Assembly (NCBI GenBank): GCA_003220315.1
Contig: QHSA01000153.1
Span: forward strand, 1 to 53,063
Direction: 5' to 3'
Length of the DNA: 53,063 nt
From: Candidatus Rokuibacteriota bacterium
GTDB taxonomy: Bacteria > Methylomirabilota > Methylomirabilia > Rokubacteriales > CSP1-6
Shown: positions 27,640-36,661 of the stretch, piece by piece
Position numbering within the stretch: position 1 is the stretch's first letter
How the letters are laid out: every line of letters begins with the position of its first letter
The notes under the pieces: generated by a model
The model's database searches: none
What the model was told of the DNA's origin: nothing
The model's input: only the letters and a program-made list of their open reading frames with translations
Position numbers and translations under genes: made by a program

Positions 27640-27735
27640 GAGCCGACGCCGGGCAGGATGCGAACGCAGTCCCTGGACGTGGACGTTCCAGTGGAGGCGG
27701 TTAACTTCACCGTGTCGATCGGCGGGGGCACGTAA
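27640..27735 (+). pseudogene. relic of the duplicated lipoprotein (copy C)
   Basis: TQSLDVDVPVEA|VNFTVSIGGGT* joins two separated segments of copy A (GTQSLDVHFPAEA ... INFTVSIGAGQ). Confidence 0.75.
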
Positions 27736-27767
27736 GCCCCGGCAGGCTCTTCTGGAGGTGGGGAACC

Positions 27768-28520
27768 TTGTCGACTGAGATTTGGATCATCCCATTGGTC
27801 GCCATCGCGCTGACGCAAACGGCCGTCGTCGCGACGTCCGTGTACCTGCATCGCACCCTGGCGCACCGAGCGCTGGCCGTGCATCCGGTCGCGGATGTGC
27901 TCTTTCGGACAGTGCTCTGGCTGACGACGGGACAGCTCCGCCAGGAGTGGGTCGCGGTTCATCGTAAGCATCACGCATTCACCGACCGGGAAGGTGACCC
28001 CCACAGCCCGCGGCTGCTCGGCCTGTGGCGCGTCCAGCTCTTGAACGCCTACTACTACCAGCGAGAAGGACGAAATCCCGACACGATCCAGACGTTTGCT
28101 CGGGACATCCCCGAAGACCGACTCGACCGCGCCGTCTTCTCGAAGGGCTGGATCGGTCTCGTCCTCGGCATCGCGCTGCTGTGCCTCGTCCTTGGCCTCT
28201 GGCCGGGGCTCATCGCCGCGCTGGCGCACGCCGTCTTCTACGTCTTCATCCTGGCACCGCTGATCAACAGCGTCGGTCACTGGCGAGGCGCTCAAAACTT
28301 CGGGAACACGGCGTACAACTCGTCGGTGCTGGCCTGGGTGACGGGCGGCGAGAGTCTTCACAACAATCACCACGCGCACCCGCGAGCGCCGAAGTTCAGC
28401 GTGCGGCGGGTCGAGTTCGATCCGTCGTGGCTGGTGATTCGTCTGCTGGCGGCGCTCGGGCTGGTCGTGGTCGTCGGCCCGCCGGTGAGCCTTTCGAGCC
28501 ACGGCCGAGCAACACGGTGA
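27768..28520 (+). CDS. acyl-CoA/fatty acid desaturase
   Basis: histidine boxes HRTLAHR, HRKHH, HNNHHAH. Confidence 0.93.
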   Translation: MSTEIWIIPLVAIALTQTAVVATSVYLHRTLAHRALAVHPVADVLFRTVLWLTTGQLRQEWVAVHRKHHAFTDREGDPHSPRLLGLWRVQLLNAYYYQREGRNPDTIQTFARDIPEDRLDRAVFSKGWIGLVLGIALLCLVLGLWPGLIAALAHAVFYVFILAPLINSVGHWRGAQNFGNTAYNSSVLAWVTGGESLHNNHHAHPRAPKFSVRRVEFDPSWLVIRLLAALGLVVVVGPPVSLSSHGRATR

Positions 28521-28604
28521 ACGGGGAACAGCGCCGGATGCTTGGGCCGGGGGCGATGGAATCACGGGCGAGGACCTCGTAACGTCGCGCGATGGAGGAC
28601 GGCC

Positions 28605-28760
28605 ATGGCCAAGTGCATAGCCTGCAAGCGAGTCCTCAAGGATGAAGCGCAAGGATTCTGTAATGAGTGCAGCCGTGGCTTCGGCAAGAGGCCGGGGCAG
28701 GGCACACCGGGATCCCCGGGACGAACTGCGGCACGAAGGCGACGCAGGCGCGGACGGTAA
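28605..28760 (+). CDS. small Cys-rich zinc-ribbon-like protein
   Basis: MAKCIACKRVLKDEAQGFCNECSRGFGKRP; CxxC..CxxC with basic tail. Confidence 0.55.
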   Translation: MAKCIACKRVLKDEAQGFCNECSRGFGKRPGQGTPGSPGRTAARRRRRRGR

Positions 28761-28812
28761 CGTGCTCGCGCCGCTTCGGCCCACGAGCCTCGCCGAAGGC
28801 GATCCCCCGAGC

Positions 28813-29760
28813 TCATGACGCACCGGCGACAGAGGCCCGAGCGCGCCCCGAGCCGGTGACCAGTCGGAGGAAGGCCGGTGACAGTCGCGGGTCGAGCGTG
28901 TCGCGGATGCCGTCGCCGAGGAGGTTGAAAGCCAGGACGGTGACGGTGATGGCCAGGCCCGGGAAGAAGGCGAGCCACCACGGAGGCACGAGCGCCGTGA
29001 TCGAGTCCGCTAGCATGTTGCCCCACGTCGGCGTGGGCGGCGGCACCCCGACGCCGAGAAAGCCCAGCGCCGCCTCGATCACGATCGCCACCCCGAGGTG
29101 CGTGGTCGCGAGGACCAGATACGGCGCGACGCATTGGGGCAGGACGTGGAAGGCCATGATCCGCAGCGCGGAGGCCCCGCTCGCCCGCCCCGCCTCCACG
29201 TAGGCCATCTCCCGCACCGACAGCGCCACGGAGCGAATGACACGTCCCCCGAAGGGGATCCGCGTGATGGCGATCGCGAAGATCACGGCGGCCAGGCCGG
29301 TCCCGATCGCCATCGAGATGGCCATGGCCAGGATGAGGTCGGGAAACGACTGGAGGACCTCCATGATGCGCTGGCTCACGAGGTCGAACCGCCCGCGCAG
29401 GTAGCCACACGCGAGGCCCCACAGCGAGCCGACGGTCGTGCCGAGGAGGACGGCCGCGAGCGCGACGAAGAGCGAGGTGCGGGCGCCGTAGATCACGCGG
29501 CTCAGCGTGTCCCGCCCCACCTGGTCGGTGCCGAGGAGGCTCTGGGCGTCGGGCGGCTTGTTCATGCGCCGGAAGTCGGCCTTGAGGGGGTCGCGAGGGG
29601 CGAGGAGCGGCGCCGCCACCGCCACGACGACGATGAGGACGCCCACGAGCCCGCCCGCCGCCGCGAGGGTGTTGCGGCGGGCGAAGCGCGCCAGCTCGAC
29701 GACCACGGCTCTGATCACTGACTCGCCTCGGGCGCGCGTCGCCTGCGGCTCCTCGGCCAC
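28813..29760 (-). CDS. ABC transporter permease, dipeptide/oligopeptide (DppC-type)
   Basis: LLGTDQVGRDTLSRVIYGARTSL; EAALGFLGVGVPPPTPTWGNML; FNLLGDGIRDTLDPRL. Confidence 0.95.
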   Translation of the reverse strand: MAEEPQATRARGESVIRAVVVELARFARRNTLAAAGGLVGVLIVVVAVAAPLLAPRDPLKADFRRMNKPPDAQSLLGTDQVGRDTLSRVIYGARTSLFVALAAVLLGTTVGSLWGLACGYLRGRFDLVSQRIMEVLQSFPDLILAMAISMAIGTGLAAVIFAIAITRIPFGGRVIRSVALSVREMAYVEAGRASGASALRIMAFHVLPQCVAPYLVLATTHLGVAIVIEAALGFLGVGVPPPTPTWGNMLADSITALVPPWWLAFFPGLAITVTVLAFNLLGDGIRDTLDPRLSPAFLRLVTGSGRARASVAGAS

Positions 29761-29779
29761 CCTGCGGCTCGCTCTCCCA

Positions 29780-30736
29780 TCAGCCGTACCGGATGCGCGG
29801 GTCGAGCCACGCGTAGCTGAGGTCGACGAGCACGTTGATGATGACGAAGATCGACGCGTAGAGCAGGACGAGATTCTGAACGACGATGATGTCGCGCTCG
29901 ATCACCGCGGTGACGAGGGCGCGCCCGAGGCCCGGCACCCCGAACGCCTGCTCGACCGCCACCGAGCCCCCCAGCACGAAGCCCAGCAACACGCCGGAGA
30001 TGGTGATGACGGGTAGGAGCGCATTGGGGAGGGCGTGGCGGAAGACGACGAGCCCCTCGCGGAGTCCCTTGGCCCGCGCCGTCCGCACGAAGTCATCGCC
30101 GATGACCTCGAGAAGACAGGAGCGTGACATGCGCGCAATATAGGCGCCCTGGGCGAGCCCGAGCACCACCGCGGGGCCGATGACGATCTGGAGGTTCTGC
30201 CAGGGGTCCTGCCAGACGTGGACGATCACGATCGGCGCCTTGTAGCCGAACCAGAAGAGGAGGGCCAGGACGATCAGCATCCCGAGCCAGAAGCCCGGGA
30301 TGGCGATGAAGAGAACCGACAACGCCCGCGCGACGCCGTCCGGGACGCTGTTGGGCCGGAACGCGCTCAGGATGCCCACGGGGAGCCCGACCAGCCAGGA
30401 GATGACGAGGGCGAGCACGCCGATCTCGGCGCTGATCGGACCGCGGTGCAGGATCAATTCCGACACGGTATCGCCCCGGAAGAACGATCGGCCGAGGCGG
30501 CCGGCGCCGATGTCCACGAGCCAGCGGCCGTACTGGACGGGCAAGGGAGCGCTGAGCCCGAGGTCGGCCATGATCCGTACGCGATCCGCTGCCGACATCC
30601 GCGCGTGGCCCTCCACGCCGAGGATGGCCACGAGCGGGTCGCCCGGCAGGATCCGGAGGACTACGAAGATGATGAGCGACACGCCCAGCAGCGTCCCGGC
30701 GGCGTAGACTGCCCGGCGGACCAGATACTTCCGCAC
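29780..30736 (-). CDS. ABC transporter permease, dipeptide/oligopeptide (DppB-type)
   Basis: MRKYLVRRAVYAAGTLLGVSLIIFVVLRILPGDP; ARMSRSCLLEVIGDDFVRTARAKGL. Confidence 0.95.
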   Translation of the reverse strand: MRKYLVRRAVYAAGTLLGVSLIIFVVLRILPGDPLVAILGVEGHARMSAADRVRIMADLGLSAPLPVQYGRWLVDIGAGRLGRSFFRGDTVSELILHRGPISAEIGVLALVISWLVGLPVGILSAFRPNSVPDGVARALSVLFIAIPGFWLGMLIVLALLFWFGYKAPIVIVHVWQDPWQNLQIVIGPAVVLGLAQGAYIARMSRSCLLEVIGDDFVRTARAKGLREGLVVFRHALPNALLPVITISGVLLGFVLGGSVAVEQAFGVPGLGRALVTAVIERDIIVVQNLVLLYASIFVIINVLVDLSYAWLDPRIRYG

Positions 30737-30751
30737 GCGCGCCGCGCCGAC

Positions 30752-32437
30752 CTAGGTCTGCGCGATCCAGACCGTGTCCCACCGCACGACGTCGTAGATC
30801 CCGAAGTACGTCGACGGGTTCTGGCCCCTGACCTTGTTGTACCAGGCGTCGTAGATCTGCTCGTAGGCCACCGGGATCAGCGGCGGGTCCTGCTCGAGGA
30901 TGTCCTCCGCCTTGCGGACCAGGGCCTTGCGCTTGACGTCGTCCAGCTCGCGCTCGATCTGATTGGCGAGGTCGTGGAAGGCGGGATTCGTCCAGCGGGA
31001 GTAATTCTGAGGGCCGTCCTTACCGTACCAGGCGCTGAAGTAATCGGACGGGTCCATCAGGGTGGACACGATCGCGCTGATGGCCAGGTCGAAGTTACCG
31101 GCCGCCGCTTCGTCGAACCACACCGACGTCTGCACGACGCGGAGGTTCGTCTCCACGTTGATGTGCTCCTTGAGCATGGCCTGGATCGCCACCGCCCACA
31201 GCTTGAAGGTGGCGATGTCGCGGACGACGAAGTCGAGGCCCTTGATGCCCTGGCCGTAACCCGCCTCTCGCATGAGTCTCCGCGCCTCTTGCACGGCGGG
31301 CGTGACGTCCGCCTGGTAGCCCAGACGCTTCTCCAGCTCGGCCCGCGGCGTCGAGAACTCGTGGAAGGGATAGACGAACCCGCCCACCTGCATCGGCGCG
31401 GTGTCCTTGACCACCTCGACGAGGGCGTGCCGGTCCATGGCCAGGTGGATGGCCCGGCGCACCCGGGGGTCGGCCAGCGGCTTCTTGTTCATGTTCGTCC
31501 AGAAGGCCTGGATGACGCTCTGGTTGAAGTTGGCGGCCGTCGCGCCAGGCATTTCCTTGGCCTTGCGCCAGCTCACCGGGTCCATCAGCCGCGCGTAGTC
31601 GATCTTGCCGCTGAGGAACGCCGAGCCCAGCTCCGGCGAGAACGGGAACATGTGGTAGACCTCGAGCCGATCGATGTAGGGCAGCCCCTTGTTCCAGTAG
31701 TCTGGATTCCGCTCCATGATCCAGATTTCCTTGTCCTTCCGTGAGACGTGGCGGAAGGGACCGGTGCCCGGGTAGTTCATCACCTGACGGAGGTTGCCCC
31801 CATGCTCGTCGAGGGTCTTCTTCCGCACGAGGATGTTCCAGCCGCTCGCGAAGGCGCCCAGCATGAAGGCTCTCGGTCGCGGCTCGGTCAGCCGGAACTC
31901 GATCTTGTGAGGATCGAGCACGACGATGTCGCCGACCGTGGAGAACAGGGGCGTGCGTGGAATGACGACGCCCTTGGGCGGCCGGGCGATGCGCTCGTAG
32001 GTCGCCCTGACGTCCTCGGCGGTGAAGTCCCCGCCGTCGTGGAACTTCACGCCTTTCCGGAGGTGGAAGGTGTACTTCTTCCCGTCCGGAGCGATGTCCC
32101 ACTTCCAGGCGAGGTCCGGGATGATGGTCTGCCCGTCCTTCGGGTGACGGCGGAGCAGGGTGTCGTACATCGGGCTCTGGGGACCGATGTTGGCGACCGT
32201 GCCCGACTGGTGGACGTCGAAGTGGGCCGGAGCGTTGTGGACGGCGTAGCGAAGGGTGCCGCCGCGCTTGGCCGTGGGGTCGGGGCGGAGCGGCGACGGA
32301 GTCTCCTGGGCGCTCGCCGGTGTGCGCACGAAGGCGGGCGCGACCACGACGCCGCCGCCCGCGATCCCAAGCGTGCGGAGGAACGTGCGACGGCTCACCG
32401 TGTTGGCAGGAGGTGGAGACGGGCGCTCAACTGACAT
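30752..32437 (-). CDS. ABC transporter substrate-binding protein, family 5, Tat signal
   Basis: SRRTFLRTLGIAGGG Tat motif; KKYTFHLRKGVKFHDGGDFTAEDVRATYERI. Confidence 0.95.
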   Translation of the reverse strand: MSVERPSPPPANTVSRRTFLRTLGIAGGGVVVAPAFVRTPASAQETPSPLRPDPTAKRGGTLRYAVHNAPAHFDVHQSGTVANIGPQSPMYDTLLRRHPKDGQTIIPDLAWKWDIAPDGKKYTFHLRKGVKFHDGGDFTAEDVRATYERIARPPKGVVIPRTPLFSTVGDIVVLDPHKIEFRLTEPRPRAFMLGAFASGWNILVRKKTLDEHGGNLRQVMNYPGTGPFRHVSRKDKEIWIMERNPDYWNKGLPYIDRLEVYHMFPFSPELGSAFLSGKIDYARLMDPVSWRKAKEMPGATAANFNQSVIQAFWTNMNKKPLADPRVRRAIHLAMDRHALVEVVKDTAPMQVGGFVYPFHEFSTPRAELEKRLGYQADVTPAVQEARRLMREAGYGQGIKGLDFVVRDIATFKLWAVAIQAMLKEHINVETNLRVVQTSVWFDEAAAGNFDLAISAIVSTLMDPSDYFSAWYGKDGPQNYSRWTNPAFHDLANQIERELDDVKRKALVRKAEDILEQDPPLIPVAYEQIYDAWYNKVRGQNPSTYFGIYDVVRWDTVWIAQT

Positions 32438-32769
32438 GGCAGGTTCCTCCTCACGAGTACGATCCCGAGCTCGGCGCACGCAGCGTTGACGCTCCAGCTA
32501 GCCTCCGTCGGAAACGCGCGTGCCTCCCGCGGCGCCGGGGCAGTCATATCAGAGATGGGGTTCGAACGCCACTGGTCGACGGCGCAGAGTGGCCGGTCGG
32601 CGAGAAGCGCCGCGAGGCGGATCTCATGGTGTGGCCTGTGAAAGAGCTTGCGCAGTGGAAGCCCCATCTTGCAAGGTGCGGGTGCGCCGCGTCACCGGCA
32701 ACCCCGCGAAATCAAGCAGCCGGGCGTCCCTTTCTCGTGTTGGCACTGCGGTTGCTCGGTAGTGGAGGG

Positions 32770-33084
32770 ATGCCCGCTGACCCGCTGCAGGCCGGCCGTG
32801 AGCACAAGGCAAAGTCCACCGCCCGGCAGGCCCTGCTCTTCGTCGTGTCTCGCAATGCGCTGGACCATTACGAACGCTTCAAGGGCATCTTCGCCGACGC
32901 CGCTGGGGTCACGGTCGTCCTCGATCGCCGCTGGGGGAAGCGTCGGAAGACGCCGGATGCGCGGAATCCCGAACGACGTCGAGTCGATCGACGCTCACGA
33001 CCTGGGATCGATGAGCGGTTGGGCTGGCAGGGGTGGGCCATGGTGCGTCTGGAGCTCACCGTGGACACCAAGACCAGAAAGTAA
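32770..33084 (+). CDS. small DRR/ERRR-motif protein, paralog copy 2
   Basis: LLFVVSRNALDHYERFKGIFADAAGVTVVLDRRWGKRRKTPDARNPERRRVDRRSRPGIDERLGWQGWAMVRLEL; ATG 32770. Confidence 0.7.
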   Translation: MPADPLQAGREHKAKSTARQALLFVVSRNALDHYERFKGIFADAAGVTVVLDRRWGKRRKTPDARNPERRRVDRRSRPGIDERLGWQGWAMVRLELTVDTKTRK

Positions 33085-33093
33085 GGAGGCACG

Positions 33094-33342
33094 ATGTTTG
33101 GCTTTGGGAAGGCCACGTGTGTGTTCTGCGATCATCGTGTGGCGAGCAAGGAGGTCCTCCGGGCGCGGGACTGGAAGGACGTGGCGATCTGCGTGGGCTG
33201 CTACGAGAGCTGGGAGCGTGCCGGGAGGAAGTGTGGCGCGTGTGGCACAGTGGTGCACGGCCCCCAAGAGGTCAGCGCCTTTGACAAACCCCGGCGGACG
33301 TTCGGACACGCGGACTGCGGCGGCATGCGCCTGGTCCGCTGA
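33094..33342 (+). CDS. small Cys-rich putative zinc-binding protein
   Basis: MFGFGKATCVFCDHRVASKEVLRARDWKDVAICVGCYESWERAGRKCGACGTVVHG: three CxxC motifs. Confidence 0.7.
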   Translation: MFGFGKATCVFCDHRVASKEVLRARDWKDVAICVGCYESWERAGRKCGACGTVVHGPQEVSAFDKPRRTFGHADCGGMRLVR

Positions 33343-33357
33343 CGCCTTCCGAACCCG

Positions 33358-33558
33358 ATGAAGGTTCGCGGCGGCGCCCTTCTCCGGGTTCCAATCGCGT
33401 TGATCCTTGGATCGATGGTCTTTGCGGTGGGATTCCTTCGTCTCGTCAGGCTGTCCACGCGATTCACGACCCACGTCATGCGCGGTGACAGTCTCGATCA
33501 GACACTACGCCGACTGCAGCACGAGCGAACGAAGAGCCCGCGACCGTCGGCTCCGTGA
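33358..33558 (+). CDS. hypothetical small single-TM protein
   Basis: MKVRGGALLRVPIALILGSMVFAVGFLRLVRLSTRFTTHVMRGDSLD. Confidence 0.5.
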   Translation: MKVRGGALLRVPIALILGSMVFAVGFLRLVRLSTRFTTHVMRGDSLDQTLRRLQHERTKSPRPSAP

Positions 33559-33562
33559 CCCG

Positions 33563-34756
33563 CTACGCCGAGACGCGGTTCTGACCGCCCTGCTTGGCGC
33601 GGTCGAGGGCGAGATCGGCCGCGCGCAGGACTTCGTGGGGATCGGCGCGGCGGCCCTGGGGCTGGGCGACCCCGATGCTGATCGTCGCCGCGACCGTCCG
33701 CTCGACGGTGCCCACTCGCCCTGGCTGGCCCGCGGGAGGCCGCTGAGGCACCCGCACGTCGAGGGTCGACCGCTCGACGACGTGCCGGACGACGTCGAGA
33801 TGGTGGGAGGCCGCCTGCGCCGACGTGCGCCGGAAGACGACGGCGAACGTGTACGCCCCGCAATAGAACGGATGGCCGCGCCCGCCGACCTTCGTGAGCG
33901 CCTCGGCGATGAGCCGCAGCATGCGGCGGGCGGCGTCGGCCCCGTGGTGCTCACGGAACGTCGCGAACTCGTCGATCTCCACGCGCGCCAACGCGTAGTG
34001 CCGCGGCAGCCGCAGGAGCGCCTTGTTGAGCGCGAAGCTCGTCGGGAGGCCGGTCACGTCGTCCAGACCGACAACACGTGGAGGCCCCCACGCGGCGCCG
34101 ATGACGAGCAGCAGCCCGGCGGTGACGAAGTACAGGGTCGCCAGCCCATTGACGCTGGCCCCATCCAGCGCGAGGAACGACGCGACCAGCGCCCACGCCG
34201 CCCCGGCGCTGAACGGGCGGCGGTCCGTGAGGAACCGCGCCAGGATCAGGCACAGCGCTGCGCCGAACGCCGCGAGAGCCAGTTGCGGAAGGGCCGTCCA
34301 TGCGCCCAGGTTCGTGGTGACGAGTGGTCGCTCGAGCGAGGCGGCGAGGCCGGCGAGCTCGGGACGCTGGAGGAGCGCGACGAGGCCGGCCTGAAGAAGG
34401 GGGATGCCGAGCCGCGCCCCCCCGCGCACGGTGAGGAGACTCGCCTCGCCGAGCCAGACGAGGGCGCCGAGGTTCAGCGGCAGTAGAAGCGCCGCCAGGT
34501 CGAAGACGGCGCGACCGCTGAAGTGGGCGAGCGCGCGGTCGGCCATGGCGAGGACGACGAGCCCGAGGACGAACCGGCCCCGCCGCAGGAAGAACCCGAG
34601 CACCGAGCCACCGACGAAGACCACCAGCGGCGCGACACGCACGGTCGCGGCCAGCCAGTCTGGATGCGGCCGTGCGACCGCCAGCACGACCGCGAGCGAA
34701 AGGACCAGCGCCGGAAGAACCAGCACGGGAACGGCGAGCGAAGCGGCCCGTGTCAC
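33563..34756 (-). CDS. membrane protein with degenerate GGDEF domain
   Basis: DDVTGLPTSFALNKALLRL..ALARVEIDEFATFREHHG..; expected GGDEF loop reads YCGAYTFAVVF; GTG start at 34756. Confidence 0.75.
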   Translation of the reverse strand: MTRAASLAVPVLVLPALVLSLAVVLAVARPHPDWLAATVRVAPLVVFVGGSVLGFFLRRGRFVLGLVVLAMADRALAHFSGRAVFDLAALLLPLNLGALVWLGEASLLTVRGGARLGIPLLQAGLVALLQRPELAGLAASLERPLVTTNLGAWTALPQLALAAFGAALCLILARFLTDRRPFSAGAAWALVASFLALDGASVNGLATLYFVTAGLLLVIGAAWGPPRVVGLDDVTGLPTSFALNKALLRLPRHYALARVEIDEFATFREHHGADAARRMLRLIAEALTKVGGRGHPFYCGAYTFAVVFRRTSAQAASHHLDVVRHVVERSTLDVRVPQRPPAGQPGRVGTVERTVAATISIGVAQPQGRRADPHEVLRAADLALDRAKQGGQNRVSA

Positions 34757-35018
34757 AGCGCCTCCTGCGGCGGGATGTGGGCGGACGCCCTCACGCCCTG
34801 AGAGGCGAAGCAACGCCGATACCAAACTGGGAGGCGCGTGATTGGTCCATTCTGGCGCGTATTCCGCCGCCCCGAGCACCCGTCGGCCCACGGTTCGCCG
34901 CCCCGATGGCACGCTCGTCTGGACACACGCGCCAGGCTGACGCGGCACCGCCGGGTCGCGGACCCGCGGCGTGCGCCCTTGACGTGAGCCCCATCTTTCT
35001 CTAGCTTCGACCCCACCC

Positions 35019-36659
35019 ATGTATGCCGCGCACTTCGGCCTCACCGAGCGGCCGTTCTCCCTCGCGCCCGATCCACGCTACCTCTATCTGAGCGACGCGC
35101 ACCGCGAGGCTCTCGCCCATCTGCTCTACGGAGTCGGGGGTGGCGGGAGCATCGTGCAACTGACGGGGGAGGTTGGCACAGGGAAGACCACGGTGTGCCG
35201 CACCTTGCTCGAGCAGCTGCCGCCCGACGTCGATGTCGCCATGATCTTCAATCCCCGGCTGACGTCGGTCGAGCTGCTCGCGGTCGTGTGTGACGAGCTC
35301 CGGATCGCCTATCCGGCGGGCACGACGAGCCTCAAGGTCCTCGTCGACGCGCTCTCCCAAGCGTTGCTCGACGCCCACGGGCGCGGGCGCCGGACCGTGC
35401 TGATCGTCGACGAGGCGCAGAGCCTCAGCGCCGAGGTGCTCGAGGAGATCCGGCTGCTGACGAACCTCGAGACCACGCGGGAGAAACTCCTCCAGGTCAT
35501 CCTGATCGGCCAGCCCGAGCTGGCGGAGCTCCTCGCCCGGCCGGAGCTGCGTCAGCTCGCCCAGCGGGTCACCGCGCGATATCACCTGCGGCCGTTCACC
35601 GAGGAGGAGACGCGCGCGTACGTCCAGCACCGGATGGAGGTCGCGGGCCAGCGGCAGCCAGTCTTCGAAGCGGGTGCCGTCCGCGTCGCCCATCGCCTGG
35701 CGCACGGTGTCCCGCGACGGCTCAACACCATCTGCGATCGCGCCCTGCTCGGCGCGTACGCCGCCGGGCTCACCCGCGTCACCGCGCCGATCGTGCGCCG
35801 GGCGGCGCTGGAGGTGCTCGGCCGGCTGGCGCGGAGCCGGCGGTGGGTCGCCGCCGCGGCGATCGCGGCCGTGCTCGTCGGCGTCGGCAGCGCGGTCACC
35901 CTCCTCGGCGTGTCGGGGCTCCCGCGCCTCGGGCCCCTGGCGCTCCGCTGGGGCGTTGCCAACTCGGCGCCGGCGACACCGACGGTGCCGGTCGTCCTGG
36001 CGCCGGCGGCCGTGCCTGCGCGCCGCGAGCCGACGCTCACCGAGACCCTGGGCGACCCCTCGGTGAACACCGACGAGACGACGGCGTTCGCGAAGCTCTA
36101 CGCCCTCTGGCAGCTCAACGCCGATCCCAACGCGACCGATCTCGGGTGCGAGTACGGGTACCAGGCCGGCCTTCGCTGCCTGCGTCGAACGGGGACGTGG
36201 GCGGTGCTGCGTCGCCTCAATCTCCCCGCGATCCTCCCGCTCGTCACGCCCGGAGGCGACAAGCACTACGTGATCCTGACCGGGTTGGGCGACGCGCGCG
36301 CGACGCTCCTGATCGGCGAACGAAGCGTGACACTGCCGGCCGTCGAGATCGAGCGTTTCTGGGACGGCTCGTTCGTCGCGATCTGGAAGCCGCCGGCGTT
36401 GGGCCAGGTGCCGCTCAAACCCGGGATGCGCGGTAAGGATGTCGTCTGGCTCCGCCAGCGACTCGGCGAGGTCGAGGGGGACGGGACGCCCGCGAGAGGC
36501 GACCCGGTCTACGACGAGGAGTTGAAGCGACGGGTCATCGCCTTCCAGCAGGTCGAATCGCTGACCCCCGACGGGATCGTAGGTGAGGAGACGCTCGTCC
36601 GCCTCGCCGCCGCACGGGTGGGCGCCGGCGTCCCGTCGCTCTCTCGGGCTCGGCCGTAG
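35019..36659 (+). CDS. GspA/ExeA-like AAA ATPase with C-terminal peptidoglycan-binding domain
   Basis: MYAAHFGLTERPFSLAPDPRYLYLS; GEVGTGKTT; C-terminal PLKPGMRGKDVVWLRQRLGE..IAFQQVESLTPDGIVGEETL. Confidence 0.92.
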   Translation: MYAAHFGLTERPFSLAPDPRYLYLSDAHREALAHLLYGVGGGGSIVQLTGEVGTGKTTVCRTLLEQLPPDVDVAMIFNPRLTSVELLAVVCDELRIAYPAGTTSLKVLVDALSQALLDAHGRGRRTVLIVDEAQSLSAEVLEEIRLLTNLETTREKLLQVILIGQPELAELLARPELRQLAQRVTARYHLRPFTEEETRAYVQHRMEVAGQRQPVFEAGAVRVAHRLAHGVPRRLNTICDRALLGAYAAGLTRVTAPIVRRAALEVLGRLARSRRWVAAAAIAAVLVGVGSAVTLLGVSGLPRLGPLALRWGVANSAPATPTVPVVLAPAAVPARREPTLTETLGDPSVNTDETTAFAKLYALWQLNADPNATDLGCEYGYQAGLRCLRRTGTWAVLRRLNLPAILPLVTPGGDKHYVILTGLGDARATLLIGERSVTLPAVEIERFWDGSFVAIWKPPALGQVPLKPGMRGKDVVWLRQRLGEVEGDGTPARGDPVYDEELKRRVIAFQQVESLTPDGIVGEETLVRLAAARVGAGVPSLSRARP

Positions 36660-36661
36660 TC

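Noticed and set aside
30218-31744. 508-aa plus-strand ORF opposite DppB and the SBP
   Set aside because: Antisense shadow of strongly supported ABC genes.
32530-32600. tRNA-like GGTTCGAAC motif
   Set aside because: Flanking bases do not form a T-stem or cloverleaf.
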